Source of the DNA: Acidobacteriota bacterium
GTDB taxonomy: Bacteria; Acidobacteriota; Terriglobia; Versatilivoradales; Versatilivoraceae
Length of the DNA stretch: 64,000 bases
Assembly (NCBI GenBank): GCA_028875575.1
Contig: JAPPDF010000054.1
Coordinates: forward strand, 1-64,000
Direction: 5' to 3'
The position numbers and the translations under genes are program-made. Position 1 is the first letter of the stretch, and each line of letters begins with the position of its first letter. Of this stretch, positions 26,712 to 34,741 are shown in pieces. Below the pieces are notes generated by a model, which was not told where the DNA came from, made no database searches, and saw only the letters and a list, made by a program, of their open reading frames with translations.

Positions 26712-26871
26712 GCAGACCTCTCTGGATTCATCCGGAATCAACGCCCATTCACATAGAAAGGCCGGGGTCCACCGGGACCGAACAGCGGCCCGTGAGACGC
26801 CCGTCGGGAACAGGCCATGGATGGCGGTCTGCTTTCCGAAAGCGATGGTCTTCTCCCTCAGGAGGTAACGC

Positions 26872-27531
26872 ATGCCAAAACCCAAAGAGCCTGAAGGCAA
26901 GGGCGCGCTCGAGGTATCGCGCAGAGGCTTCCTCACCGGCGCCGGCGCGGTGATTTCCTCCAGTCTGGTAGCCGGAACCGAGTCGCTACGCGCCGCTCCG
27001 GAATCCGCGGGGGCGGAGGTGGCCGGTCCGGGCAAGGTCGACATCACGCTCGCGGTAAACGGAGCCGAGAGAAGCCTGGCGCTGGAACCTCGCGTCACCC
27101 TGCTGGATGCACTTCGCTTCGAGCTGGACCTCACCGGCGCCAAGAAAGTCTGCGACCGCGGCACCTGCGGGGCCTGCACGGTCACCATCGACGGGAAACC
27201 CGCCTATGCCTGCTCCGTTCTGGCCATCCAGGTCCAGGGGAAGGACATCCGGACGGTGGAGGGGCTGGCCCAGGTCGACCGGCTGCACCCGATACAACAG
27301 GCCTTCGTCGACAACGACGCCCAACAGTGCGGGTATTGCACGCCCGGGTTCGTAATGGCCTGCAAGGCCTTTCTCGACAAGAACCCCACCCCCACCCTGG
27401 ACCAGGTCCGCACCGGTCTGGGAGGCAACCTCTGCCGCTGCGGAACCTACGTGGGCGTGGCCCAGGCCGTATTGCAGTCGTCAGAGAGTCAAACCGGCAG
27501 CCTGGTTGTCGAAGGGAGGAATCATGCCTGA
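26872..27531 (+). CDS. Tat-exported [2Fe-2S] subunit of a xanthine-dehydrogenase-family molybdenum hydroxylase
   Basis: The product has 219 residues. A twin-arginine signal (R17-R18, SRRGFLTGAGAVISSSLVAG) directs folded export. The plant-type ferredoxin cluster is bound by C94, C99, C102 and C114 (CDRGTCGACTV). The second, helical-bundle cluster uses C153, C156, C188 and C190 (QCGYCTPGF, NLCRCGTY). It passes electrons from the Mo site to FAD or a periplasmic acceptor, as in the YagT/PaoA type of aldehyde oxidoreductase. It is the first gene of an operon and overlaps the next gene by 8 bases. AGGAGG lies 6 bases before the ATG. Confidence 0.92.
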   Translation: MPKPKEPEGKGALEVSRRGFLTGAGAVISSSLVAGTESLRAAPESAGAEVAGPGKVDITLAVNGAERSLALEPRVTLLDALRFELDLTGAKKVCDRGTCGACTVTIDGKPAYACSVLAIQVQGKDIRTVEGLAQVDRLHPIQQAFVDNDAQQCGYCTPGFVMACKAFLDKNPTPTLDQVRTGLGGNLCRCGTYVGVAQAVLQSSESQTGSLVVEGRNHA

Positions 27532-29683
27532 GTATCGATGGCCCGACAGGAACGAACGACAGGTCCTGGGGAAACGAGTCAGCCGGCTCGACGGCCCCGA
27601 CAAGGTCACTGGAAAGGCCCAGTACACCTCCGACGTCAACCTGGCGGGGACGCTGCACGCCAAGTTCCTGCGCTGCCCCCATGCACACGCCCGGGTCACC
27701 AGCATTGACACCAGCGCCGCCGAGAGCCTGCCCGGGGTCAAGGCCGTGCGGGTGATTCAGGGACCGGGGAAAGAAGTCCAATGGTCTCTGGACGACATCG
27801 CGGTGGTGGCTGCCGTGGATGAGGCCACGGCCGAGGACGCGGTTCGAAAGATCGTGGTGGAGTACGAAGTGCTGCCTCACCTGGTCAACGAAGACGACCT
27901 GGGCAAGGCCGGAGACCGCACCAAGCCGGCTTCGGAACAGGTCAAGGGCGACCCCGATCAAGCCTTTCAGGATGCCGATGCGGTGGTCGAGGGCGAGTAT
28001 GGGATCCCGGTCATCACCCACTGCTGCCTGGAGCCGCACGGCCAGGTCATAGACTGGAGTGGGGAGACGCTGACGGCCTATCAGTCGACCCAGAACATTT
28101 CCGGGATGGCCAACCAGTTCGCCCAACCCCTGGAGATCCCGGCCGCCAACGTCTCCATTGTTCAGGACCACGTGGGCGGCGGATACGGCAGCAAGTTCGG
28201 GGCCGATAGCTGGGGCCTGGAAACCGCCAGGCTGTCTCGGGATACCGGCCGGCCGGTCCGCAACTTTCTGGAGCGGGACGCCGAGCTGTTCGTAGCCGGG
28301 GTCCGACCCTCCGGTTTCGCCAGGATCAAGGTGGGAGCCAAGAAAGACGGTTCGCTGACCGCCTGGGAAGCGGAGTCCTGGGGAACCAGCGGCTTGAGTG
28401 GAGGGGGGATTTCCATGCAGGTCCTTCCCTACGTGATCAATCCACCCAACGTCCGCAAGAAGCACACCGGCATTGCGACCAACACCGGCCCGGCGCGGGC
28501 CTGGAGGGCGCCCAACCATCCTCAGACCTGCTGGTTGACCTTCGCCGCCCTGGACGACTTGGCGGCCAAGCTGGAGATGGACCCCCTCGACTTCTACCTC
28601 AAGAACCTCAACCTCACCGAGCGCCCCGACCTTTATGGCAAGCAGCTGATCCGAGCCGAGGAGCTGATGGGGTGGCGCAAGAAGTGGCGCCCCAGAGGGC
28701 AGGAAGCGGCAGGTCCCGTCAAGCACGGGCTGGGTCTGGCCTTTCACACCTGGGGAGGACGGGGCCACAACAGCACGGCCCGATTGGTGATCGATCCGGA
28801 CGGTTCGGTTTCCATCAGCATGGGCACCCAGGATATCGGAACCGGCACCACCACCGTCATCGCCATGGTGGCCGCCGAGACCTTCGGATTGCCGGTCAAT
28901 TCCATCAAGGTCAACACCGGCCGCTCCCCCGACTACCCCCGTTCCGGCCCCTCCGGCGGCAGCACTACCGTCGGCGGGGTTTGCGCGGCCACCCGGCGGG
29001 CCTGCCAACTGGCCCTGGAAGAACTCTTCGAAAAGGTGGCTCCCAGGCTGGGGACGGAGCCGTCCGAGCTGGAAGCCGCAAGCGGCCGCATCCGGGTCAA
29101 GGGCAGACCCTTCAGAAGCCTTACCTGGAAGCAGGCTGCTTCCCGTCTGGGGGTGACTCCATTGGAAGTGACCGGCAGAAACATCAGCGCCAGCCGTAGA
29201 GCTTCAGACGGCAAGCTGATCGATTCCGGAGTGGCCGGAGTGCAAATGGCCGAAGTCTCGGTGGACACGGAGACCGGAGTGGTCAAGATGAAGAAGTTCG
29301 TGGCCATTCAGGACTGCGGTCTGATCGTCAACGAGAAGTTGGCCGAGAGTCAGGTGTACGGGTCGCTGATCATGGGCATTTCCTCGGCATTGACCGAGGA
29401 GCGCATCATGGACGAGCGAACCGGATCGCTCCTGAACGGAGAAATGGAGTTCTACAAGCTGGCTGGCCTGGGCGATATCGGTCAACTGGTCGTGGAGATG
29501 TGGAAAGATGCGGAGCAGGACGCTCGCGGAGTGATCGGGCTTGGGGAACCCCCGGTGATCGCACCGGTCGGGGCCATTGGCAACGCCGTGGCCAACGCTA
29601 TCGGCGTACGGGTGCCGCGTGCGCCCTTCATTCCGAGGCGCGTCCTGGCGGCGCTGGAAGAGAAAGGAGGGCTCTACGCATGA
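27524..29683 (+). CDS. molybdopterin-binding large subunit, xanthine dehydrogenase family
   Basis: The product has 719 residues from the ATG at 27524 (GGGAGG just upstream), which begins MPEYRWPDRNERQVLGKRVSR. 'RLDGPDKVTGKAQYTSDV' opens the a/b-hammerhead domain. 'EPHGQVIDWSGE', 'DHVGGGYGSKFG' (MCD-binding glycine loop), 'GPARAWRAPNHPQTCW' and 'GLGEPPVIAPVGAIGNAVANA' (catalytic Glu) are the standard large-subunit motifs. Aldehydes or N-heterocycles are typical substrates; none can be named here. It is exported with the Tat-bearing small subunit. Its 3' end overlaps the FAD-subunit start (ATGA). Confidence 0.92.
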   Translation: MPEYRWPDRNERQVLGKRVSRLDGPDKVTGKAQYTSDVNLAGTLHAKFLRCPHAHARVTSIDTSAAESLPGVKAVRVIQGPGKEVQWSLDDIAVVAAVDEATAEDAVRKIVVEYEVLPHLVNEDDLGKAGDRTKPASEQVKGDPDQAFQDADAVVEGEYGIPVITHCCLEPHGQVIDWSGETLTAYQSTQNISGMANQFAQPLEIPAANVSIVQDHVGGGYGSKFGADSWGLETARLSRDTGRPVRNFLERDAELFVAGVRPSGFARIKVGAKKDGSLTAWEAESWGTSGLSGGGISMQVLPYVINPPNVRKKHTGIATNTGPARAWRAPNHPQTCWLTFAALDDLAAKLEMDPLDFYLKNLNLTERPDLYGKQLIRAEELMGWRKKWRPRGQEAAGPVKHGLGLAFHTWGGRGHNSTARLVIDPDGSVSISMGTQDIGTGTTTVIAMVAAETFGLPVNSIKVNTGRSPDYPRSGPSGGSTTVGGVCAATRRACQLALEELFEKVAPRLGTEPSELEAASGRIRVKGRPFRSLTWKQAASRLGVTPLEVTGRNISASRRASDGKLIDSGVAGVQMAEVSVDTETGVVKMKKFVAIQDCGLIVNEKLAESQVYGSLIMGISSALTEERIMDERTGSLLNGEMEFYKLAGLGDIGQLVVEMWKDAEQDARGVIGLGEPPVIAPVGAIGNAVANAIGVRVPRAPFIPRRVLAALEEKGGLYA

Positions 29684-30669
29684 AGGCTTTCGAGTATGCC
29701 AGTCCCACCACCAAGGAGCAGGCCATCCAGTTGCTGGGAGCCCAGTGGGAAGAGGCCGAGGTTTTGGCCGGCGGCACCGACCTCCTCAGTCTCATGAAGA
29801 CCTTCGGCACCACCCCCAAGCGAGTGGTGGACATACAGGGAATTCAGGAATTCCAGGGAATCGACTACATCTCCTCCTCCGGCCTGCGCCTGGGAGCCCT
29901 GGCTACCCTGTCGGAGCTGATCGACCATCCGGCGGCCCAAAAGCACTATCCCTCGCTGGTGCAGGCAGCCAACGGCGTCAGAAGCCAGCAGATCCAGAGC
30001 TTCGGCACCATTGGCGGCGACCTTTGCCAGCGGCCGCGCTGCTGGTACTTCCGCAACGGCTTGGGGTATTTCCCCAAGGATGGCTCGGGGCAGGACCTGG
30101 TCAGGCAGGGAGAGAATCAATACCACGCCATCCTGGGCAACTCGGGAGAGGCGGCCTTCGTCAGCGCCTCCAGCCTGGGCCCGCCCCTGATCGCCCTGGG
30201 GGCCACCCTGAGGATTTTCAGCAAGGACGGTTCGCGCGAGCTGCCGGTGGCCGAGTTCTTCCGCACCCCGCGGCAGGAATCGGATCGCGAGACGATTCTG
30301 AAGCCCGGCGAGATCCTGGGAGAAATCCACGTTCCCCCGGCCGGGGAGGTGCTCGACGCCACCTATGAGGTTCGGGAAAAGGAAGCCTTGGACTGGCCGC
30401 TGGTCACGGCCTCGGTCGCCTTGAAGCTGAGCGGAGGCAAAGCGGAGCAGGCCCGCATCGTCCTGGGTCACGTCGCCCCGATCCCCTGGAACGCCGTCGG
30501 GGCGGCCGAGGGCCTGGTGGGCAATGCGATCGATGAAAGCACGGCGGCTGAGGCAGGCAATGCCGCCGTTGACGGAGCTACACCTCTGAGCAGGAACGGA
30601 TACAAGGTTCAACTGGCCCGGGTGGCGGTGAAACGGGCGATTCTGAACGCTGTCATGGGAGGGGCATAG
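29680..30669 (+). CDS. FAD-binding subunit of the molybdenum hydroxylase
   Basis: The product has 329 residues from the ATG at 29680 (AAAGGAGGG upstream), beginning MKAFEYASPTTKEQAIQLL. FAD-binding motifs 'VLAGGTDLLSLMKT' and 'SFGTIGGDLCQRPRCWYFRNG' follow the CoxM/YagS pattern. The second motif is extended with Cys and aromatics, a YagS-type insertion that may hold an extra Fe-S cluster as in PaoB. The C-terminal CO-dehydrogenase flavoprotein domain is complete. Together the three genes make a heterotrimeric periplasmic oxidoreductase in the order FeS-Mo-FAD, different from E. coli yagTSR. Confidence 0.92.
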   Translation: MKAFEYASPTTKEQAIQLLGAQWEEAEVLAGGTDLLSLMKTFGTTPKRVVDIQGIQEFQGIDYISSSGLRLGALATLSELIDHPAAQKHYPSLVQAANGVRSQQIQSFGTIGGDLCQRPRCWYFRNGLGYFPKDGSGQDLVRQGENQYHAILGNSGEAAFVSASSLGPPLIALGATLRIFSKDGSRELPVAEFFRTPRQESDRETILKPGEILGEIHVPPAGEVLDATYEVREKEALDWPLVTASVALKLSGGKAEQARIVLGHVAPIPWNAVGAAEGLVGNAIDESTAAEAGNAAVDGATPLSRNGYKVQLARVAVKRAILNAVMGGA

Positions 30670-30671
30670 CC

Positions 30672-30887
30672 ATGGCCGGACGCTTTGAAGGGTACGAACA
30701 TGAAGTCTGCAACTGCCTGCGCTGGAAGAGCCTTTTCTACGAGTCGGTCCCCGACCCCACCGTGCCTCCGGCAGGCGACGACAACTACTGGTGCGCGCTG
30801 ACCCAGAGAATCCTGGGCCCCGATGAGCAGCTGGTGGAGCCTGAGAACTGCAAGCTGGGACGAACCTGCTTTCGAGGAGGATTCTAG
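30672..30887 (+). CDS. small Cys-rich conserved protein in the molybdenum hydroxylase operon
   Basis: The product has 71 residues with no signal peptide or membrane segment. It contains five cysteines (C13-x-C15, C41, C60, C66) and many aromatics: 'EVCNCLRWKSLFYESVPDP', 'DDNYWCALTQRILGPDEQLV', 'CKLGRTCFRGGF'. The ATG lies 2 bases after the FAD-subunit stop, with GAGGGG upstream, so it is certainly cotranscribed. I do not recognise the family. The cysteines could bind a metal or cluster, suggesting an assembly factor or accessory electron carrier, but this is inferred from context only. Confidence 0.6.
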   Translation: MAGRFEGYEHEVCNCLRWKSLFYESVPDPTVPPAGDDNYWCALTQRILGPDEQLVEPENCKLGRTCFRGGF

Positions 30888-31001
30888 GCAGCACCGAGCC
30901 CGCGGAATATCGCTCGACGGGTGCGGTTGAGTTGCATCTCGCCAGCGTACTATAATGGCGGAGACGAGGGAGTCAGGCACCATCCACGGGAGGGACAAGC
31001 A

Positions 31002-31679
31002 ATGAAAGCAACTATCCTCTTGGTCTTGATCCTGGGTTTGGCCTGCCCGGGCTGGGCGGCCGTCATCTCGGGTGACTATGTGGAGACCCGCAGCGCCAAT
31101 GTCTATACCGGGCCCTGCGTGGCCAATGCCGAGTCCGGTCTGACCGGCGACCAGGCCATACTGGCCTGGCGGATCCGAAAGGGAAGCTGGCAGGGTGTCA
31201 AGCTGGACGGTCTGGGTGTGGTGGGCGTCACCAAAGCCAAAGCCACCCTGGGCGATCCTTATGGCAACCCTTATCCGGCAAAATCGGTGCTCATCGTGGA
31301 TGCGCGGGCCAACCCACGGCAACGGGCGGCTTTGGAGGCCTTCGCTCAAACCATGGCCCCCGAGCTCTTGCGGAACGTAGTGAATGTGGAACGCGCACCC
31401 ATTCACCTGGCGCTCGGAGAGGGCGAGTCGCACGGATCGGCCGAGTTGCAGGCCGGTAATCTGGCCAGAATCAAGGCCCGGCCCATCGGAGCCAAGGACC
31501 ACCTCTGTGGCAATGAGCACGTCCATTACCCTCCACTGACCCGGCTCTCCCATGCCATGCCGGCCTACACCATCAACGACGAGTTCAGCGGACGCGGACT
31601 GGGAGTGAACTGGAAAATCAACGGCAAGACCAACGCCTTCGTGGGACACTTCTCCTACGACTCCGCCCCGCAACGCTGA
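31002..31679 (+). CDS. DUF1326 domain secreted protein
   Basis: The product has 225 residues from the ATG at 31002 (GGGAGGGACAA upstream), starting with a signal peptide MKATILLVLILGLACPGWAA. 'ISGDYVETRSANVYTGPCVANAE' is the diagnostic opening of DUF1326, and the fold continues to 'GKTNAFVGHFSYD'. Two cysteines (GPC and HLC) may form a disulfide. The role is unknown; the family is common in Acidobacteriota and Actinobacteria. Confidence 0.85.
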   Translation: MKATILLVLILGLACPGWAAVISGDYVETRSANVYTGPCVANAESGLTGDQAILAWRIRKGSWQGVKLDGLGVVGVTKAKATLGDPYGNPYPAKSVLIVDARANPRQRAALEAFAQTMAPELLRNVVNVERAPIHLALGEGESHGSAELQAGNLARIKARPIGAKDHLCGNEHVHYPPLTRLSHAMPAYTINDEFSGRGLGVNWKINGKTNAFVGHFSYDSAPQR

Positions 31680-31752
31680 CCGCAACCGGGCGTCCGCCAA
31701 CCGAATGCGATGGCCGGAGCTCAGCCTCCGGCCAACCACCTTTCCCGCCCTC

Positions 31753-32421
31753 ATGGTCTTTCGCTTCGCCAGCTTCAGCCTGCTGCTGCTAACTCTCCCG
31801 GGCGTGCAAACCGCCTTGGGAGAAGACTTCTCCCTGGAAGAGGTCGAGCGTCCGCCCGAGGCTCTGGCGGAACCCCTCAAATCCAGCCTGAATCCGGCCG
31901 GCGTTCGTGTGCTGAATGGACAGGGAAACCCGTGGTGTGAGATTTGGGTCCGTCGAGAGATCGCAGACTCAGGTCAGCCCGCCTCCCCGGAAGCCGTATA
32001 TCCGGCTTTCCACTCGGGAGTCCTGCTGGGGTTGATGAGGTTCCCCGAGGGTGGTACCGATTTTCGGGGCCTTCCGGTCGGGAAGGGAACCTACACCATG
32101 CGCTACGGTGTGATTCCCCAGGACGGAAACCACGTCGGGGCCGCGCCCATTGTGGACTTCGTTCTGCTGATTCCGCTGAGCGAGGACACCCTGGCGCCGG
32201 ACGCGCAACTCAGTTCCGAGGAGTTGGTGGAACTCAGCAAGAAAGCGTCCGGGACCCACCATCCCACCGTCATCAACCTGGCATTCCCTCCCGACTCCGT
32301 AGAGCGTCCTATCCTGGAGAATTACGAATCCGACCATTGGATCCTGTCGCTGCCCTTGAATCAGAAGTCCGGTGGACAATTGCCGGTGAGTATTATTGTC
32401 CATGGCCAGGCCGCCGGATAG
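31753..32421 (+). CDS. secreted protein of unknown function
   Basis: The product has 222 residues from the ATG at 31753; an ATG at 31705 is also in frame. A signal peptide (FRFASFSLLLLTLPGVQTALG) is followed by a beta-rich domain: 'VRVLNGQGNPWCEIWVRREI', 'FHSGVLLGLMRFPEGGTDFRGLPVGKGTYTMRYGVIPQDGNHVG'. The latter loosely recalls DUF2911-type periplasmic proteins. No catalytic motif is visible. It lies 70 bases after the DUF1326 gene on the same strand and may be cotranscribed with it. Confidence 0.7.
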   Translation: MVFRFASFSLLLLTLPGVQTALGEDFSLEEVERPPEALAEPLKSSLNPAGVRVLNGQGNPWCEIWVRREIADSGQPASPEAVYPAFHSGVLLGLMRFPEGGTDFRGLPVGKGTYTMRYGVIPQDGNHVGAAPIVDFVLLIPLSEDTLAPDAQLSSEELVELSKKASGTHHPTVINLAFPPDSVERPILENYESDHWILSLPLNQKSGGQLPVSIIVHGQAAG

Positions 32422-32552
32422 TCCCCGCGGCCCGGGGAGTCGCGCCCCGTTCCCCAGCCCCAGCGTCGCGGAATTTTCGAGTTGCCATGTGTGCCGACTT
32501 CGTTGCATGATTTCGGTTCGTTTGAGCGGATCTCATTTTGGGAGAGTACGAC

Positions 32553-33869
32553 GTGATCGAGAAAGGAACCGAAGTTGCCGCACCCCAGGGCAAGCTGGGA
32601 ATTCTTCTGCCGGGGATGGGCGCCGTGGCGTCCACCTTCATTGCCGGAGTCGAGGCCATTCGCCGGCAAAAGGCTCCACCGATCGGGTCCCTCACCCAGA
32701 TGGGAACGGTCCGGTTGGGCAAGCGCACCGAAAAACGGGTGCCCTTGATCAAGGACTTCGTCCCCCTGGCTTCGCTGAATGACCTGGTCTTCGGCGGCTG
32801 GGACATTCACGGGGAGTCCTGCTACGAGACGGCCGTTCGCTCCGGGGTGCTGGACCCCCGGCAACTGGAAGAACTGCGGCCGCACTTGGAGGAGATCCGC
32901 CCCTGGAAGGCAGTCTTCAGTCGCAAGTACGTCAAGCGCCTGTCGGGACGCCACGTCAAGAGAGCCGCCAACAAGCGCCAACTGGCCCTGGCGGTCATGA
33001 AGGACATCGAGCAGTTCCGGAAGACCCACGATCTGAGCCGCCTGGTGATGATCTGGTGCGGAAGCACCGAAGTATTCCTGAAGCCCAGCGAGGTCCACTC
33101 CAGTCTGGCCAGGTTCGAAAAGGGACTGGAGGAGAACGACCCCAGGATCTCCTCCAGCATGATCTACGCCTACGCCGCCCTTTCGATGGGAATCCCCTAT
33201 GCCAACGGGGCTCCCAATCTGTCGGCCGACATTCCGGCCATGCTGGAACTGGCCAGGAAGAACAAGGTCCCCGTTTGCGGCAAGGACTTCAAGACCGGGC
33301 AGACGCTCATGAAGACCATCATTGCTCCCGGACTGAAGTCCCGGCTCATCGGCCTGGCCGGCTGGTACTCCACCAACATCCTCGGCAATCGGGACGGCGA
33401 GGTGTTGGACGAACCGCAGTCATTCAAGACCAAGGAGGAGACCAAGCTTTCGGTGCTGGATCAAATCCTGCAGCCCGGCATCTACCCCGAGCTCTACGGG
33501 GACTATCACCACCAGGTGCGCATCAACTACTACCCGCCGCGTGGAGACAACAAGGAGGGATGGGACAACGTGGATATCTTCGGGTGGCTGGGGTACCCCA
33601 TGCAGATCAAGGTGAACTTTCTCTGCCGGGACAGCATCCTGGCGGCTCCCCTCTGCCTGGACCTGGCCCTGTTCCTGGACCTGGCCAAACGCGCCGGAAT
33701 GCACGGGATTCAGGAGTGGCTGTCCTTCTACTTCAAGAGCCCTCAATGCGCGCCGGAACTCTACCCCGAACACGACATCTTCATCCAGCTCATGAAGCTC
33801 AAGAACACCCTGCGGTACCTGAAGGGTGAGGAGATGATCACCCACCTCGGCGTGGAGTACTATGACTGA
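32553..33869 (+). CDS. ino1: myo-inositol-1-phosphate synthase
   Basis: The product has 438 residues from the GTG at 32553, which has GGGAGA 7 bases upstream; a TTG at 32538 has none. The NAD-binding loop is 'GKLGILLPGMGAVASTFIAGVEA'. 'MIWCGSTEVF', 'NGAPNLSADIPAM', 'CGKDFKTGQTLMKT' and 'GWYSTNILGNRDGEVLD' are the conserved blocks of bacterial/archaeal MIPS enzymes, including the active-site lysines. It turns glucose-6-phosphate into inositol-3-phosphate for phosphoinositides or compatible solutes. Its closeness to a lipid-gene cluster 2.4 kb downstream suggests inositol lipids, which is inference. Confidence 0.92.
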   Translation: MIEKGTEVAAPQGKLGILLPGMGAVASTFIAGVEAIRRQKAPPIGSLTQMGTVRLGKRTEKRVPLIKDFVPLASLNDLVFGGWDIHGESCYETAVRSGVLDPRQLEELRPHLEEIRPWKAVFSRKYVKRLSGRHVKRAANKRQLALAVMKDIEQFRKTHDLSRLVMIWCGSTEVFLKPSEVHSSLARFEKGLEENDPRISSSMIYAYAALSMGIPYANGAPNLSADIPAMLELARKNKVPVCGKDFKTGQTLMKTIIAPGLKSRLIGLAGWYSTNILGNRDGEVLDEPQSFKTKEETKLSVLDQILQPGIYPELYGDYHHQVRINYYPPRGDNKEGWDNVDIFGWLGYPMQIKVNFLCRDSILAAPLCLDLALFLDLAKRAGMHGIQEWLSFYFKSPQCAPELYPEHDIFIQLMKLKNTLRYLKGEEMITHLGVEYYD

Positions 33870-33879
33870 CCGGCTCGGT

Positions 33880-33975
33880 TCAGAAGGCGATGCCGACCGA
33901 CACCTTCGACCGCAGCCGCGGAAAATCCCCCAATCGCACTTCCGGCACCAGGACCAGGTGCCGTGTCAGGTTTGA
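33880..33975 (-). pseudogene. possible C-terminal remnant of an outer-membrane beta-barrel protein
   Basis: Directly after the TGA of the next gene (33976-34629), and in the same frame, 31 codons read SNLTRHLVLVPEVRLGD, then FPRLRSKVSVGIAF and a stop. Alternating hydrophobic residues and a terminal Phe are typical of the last strands of an outer-membrane barrel. It has no start codon of its own. Chance is possible for so short a stretch. Confidence 0.3.
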
Positions 33976-34629
33976 TCACCCGTATCGGGCAATGAATTCC
34001 GGAAGTTCTTCCAGCTTCAGCCTGGAGGAATGATCCTGAATTTCAGCGCGACTATCGGCGATTCCCTTGCTGCCGATCGCACTCTCCAGACCGGCGATCT
34101 CTTCCTGAGCCACCAGTTGCGGCGGCATCTGCCTGAGCGCGGACAGGACCCCTTGCCAGGCCAGCCAGTGGCTGAAGGTCCTCAGGGCCGGGTAGTAAAA
34201 AAACAGGTTCGGTCCGGGAATGGGGACCAGCACGGGAGCCAGAGGCACCATCCCAAGGGCCAGCAGACCGTCGAAGACCATCCAGACCCCATGACGAATT
34301 CTCTGGACCACCAGTAGCGACTTCAGCCTGGCCCGCGCCTCCGATTCCGATAGGGAGGAGGAGTAGTGCACCCGCATGGGTCCGGCATCGCGCATGCGCT
34401 TGAATACCCGTTCCATGGGATCGAGCCGGTTCTGCAGTTCGTAGTACCCGTCCCGGACGGCGCGGATCAGACGGCTCATGGCCGTCGCCCACCACACTCC
34501 CCGCTCGGCCAGGCCCCCAATGATACGGTCGACTCGGTCCTGCGAGCGGCCCGCTTCCCCCTCGGGGAGTGGCGGGTCCTCGGCATACAGGACCCAGCGT
34601 TTCCCTATTTGAATGAGATAGGAATCCAT
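33976..34629 (-). CDS. conserved protein, possibly Mit_KHE1 (K+/H+ exchange-related) like
   Basis: The product has 217 residues and no signal peptide. 'HYSSSLSESEARARLKSLLVVQRIRHGVWMVFDGLLALGMVPLAPVLVPIPGPNLFFYYPALRTFSHWLAWQGV' contains two hydrophobic segments separated by a Pro-rich turn. This resembles the mitochondrial K+-H+ exchange-related family (PF10173), which has scattered bacterial members. The assignment is from pattern memory and tentative. The N-terminal 95 residues are basic and helical. It is transcribed in the same direction as the di-haem peroxidase upstream, 110 bases apart. Confidence 0.5.
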   Translation of the reverse strand: MDSYLIQIGKRWVLYAEDPPLPEGEAGRSQDRVDRIIGGLAERGVWWATAMSRLIRAVRDGYYELQNRLDPMERVFKRMRDAGPMRVHYSSSLSESEARARLKSLLVVQRIRHGVWMVFDGLLALGMVPLAPVLVPIPGPNLFFYYPALRTFSHWLAWQGVLSALRQMPPQLVAQEEIAGLESAIGSKGIADSRAEIQDHSSRLKLEELPEFIARYG

Positions 34630-34741
34630 TGAGATTCCTGCCGGGCGGCCGAAGCTCTCACCGGCAAGAAAGCAGGCGGGCCCCGATGGTTGAAGCCCGC
34701 ATTCGTGGGGTGGGCATGACGACGGTTGATCCGGTCGTCGC

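Noticed and set aside
26712-26871. molybdenum-cofactor riboswitch in the leader of the Mo hydroxylase operon
   Set aside because: The 160-base leader has only a small GGTCCACCGGGACC hairpin and I could not find the multi-helix Moco motif. A covariance-model search would be decisive.
27182-29008. 608-codon minus-strand frame opposite the molybdenum hydroxylase large subunit
   Set aside because: It overlaps a clear enzyme gene and has no domain or start signal; it is a GC-driven shadow frame.
33970-33985. selenocysteine insertion at the TGA ending the Mit_KHE1-like gene
   Set aside because: The residues before the TGA are a plausible C-terminus, the continuation looks like an unrelated barrel end, and no downstream SECIS-like hairpin with a bulged GU was seen.
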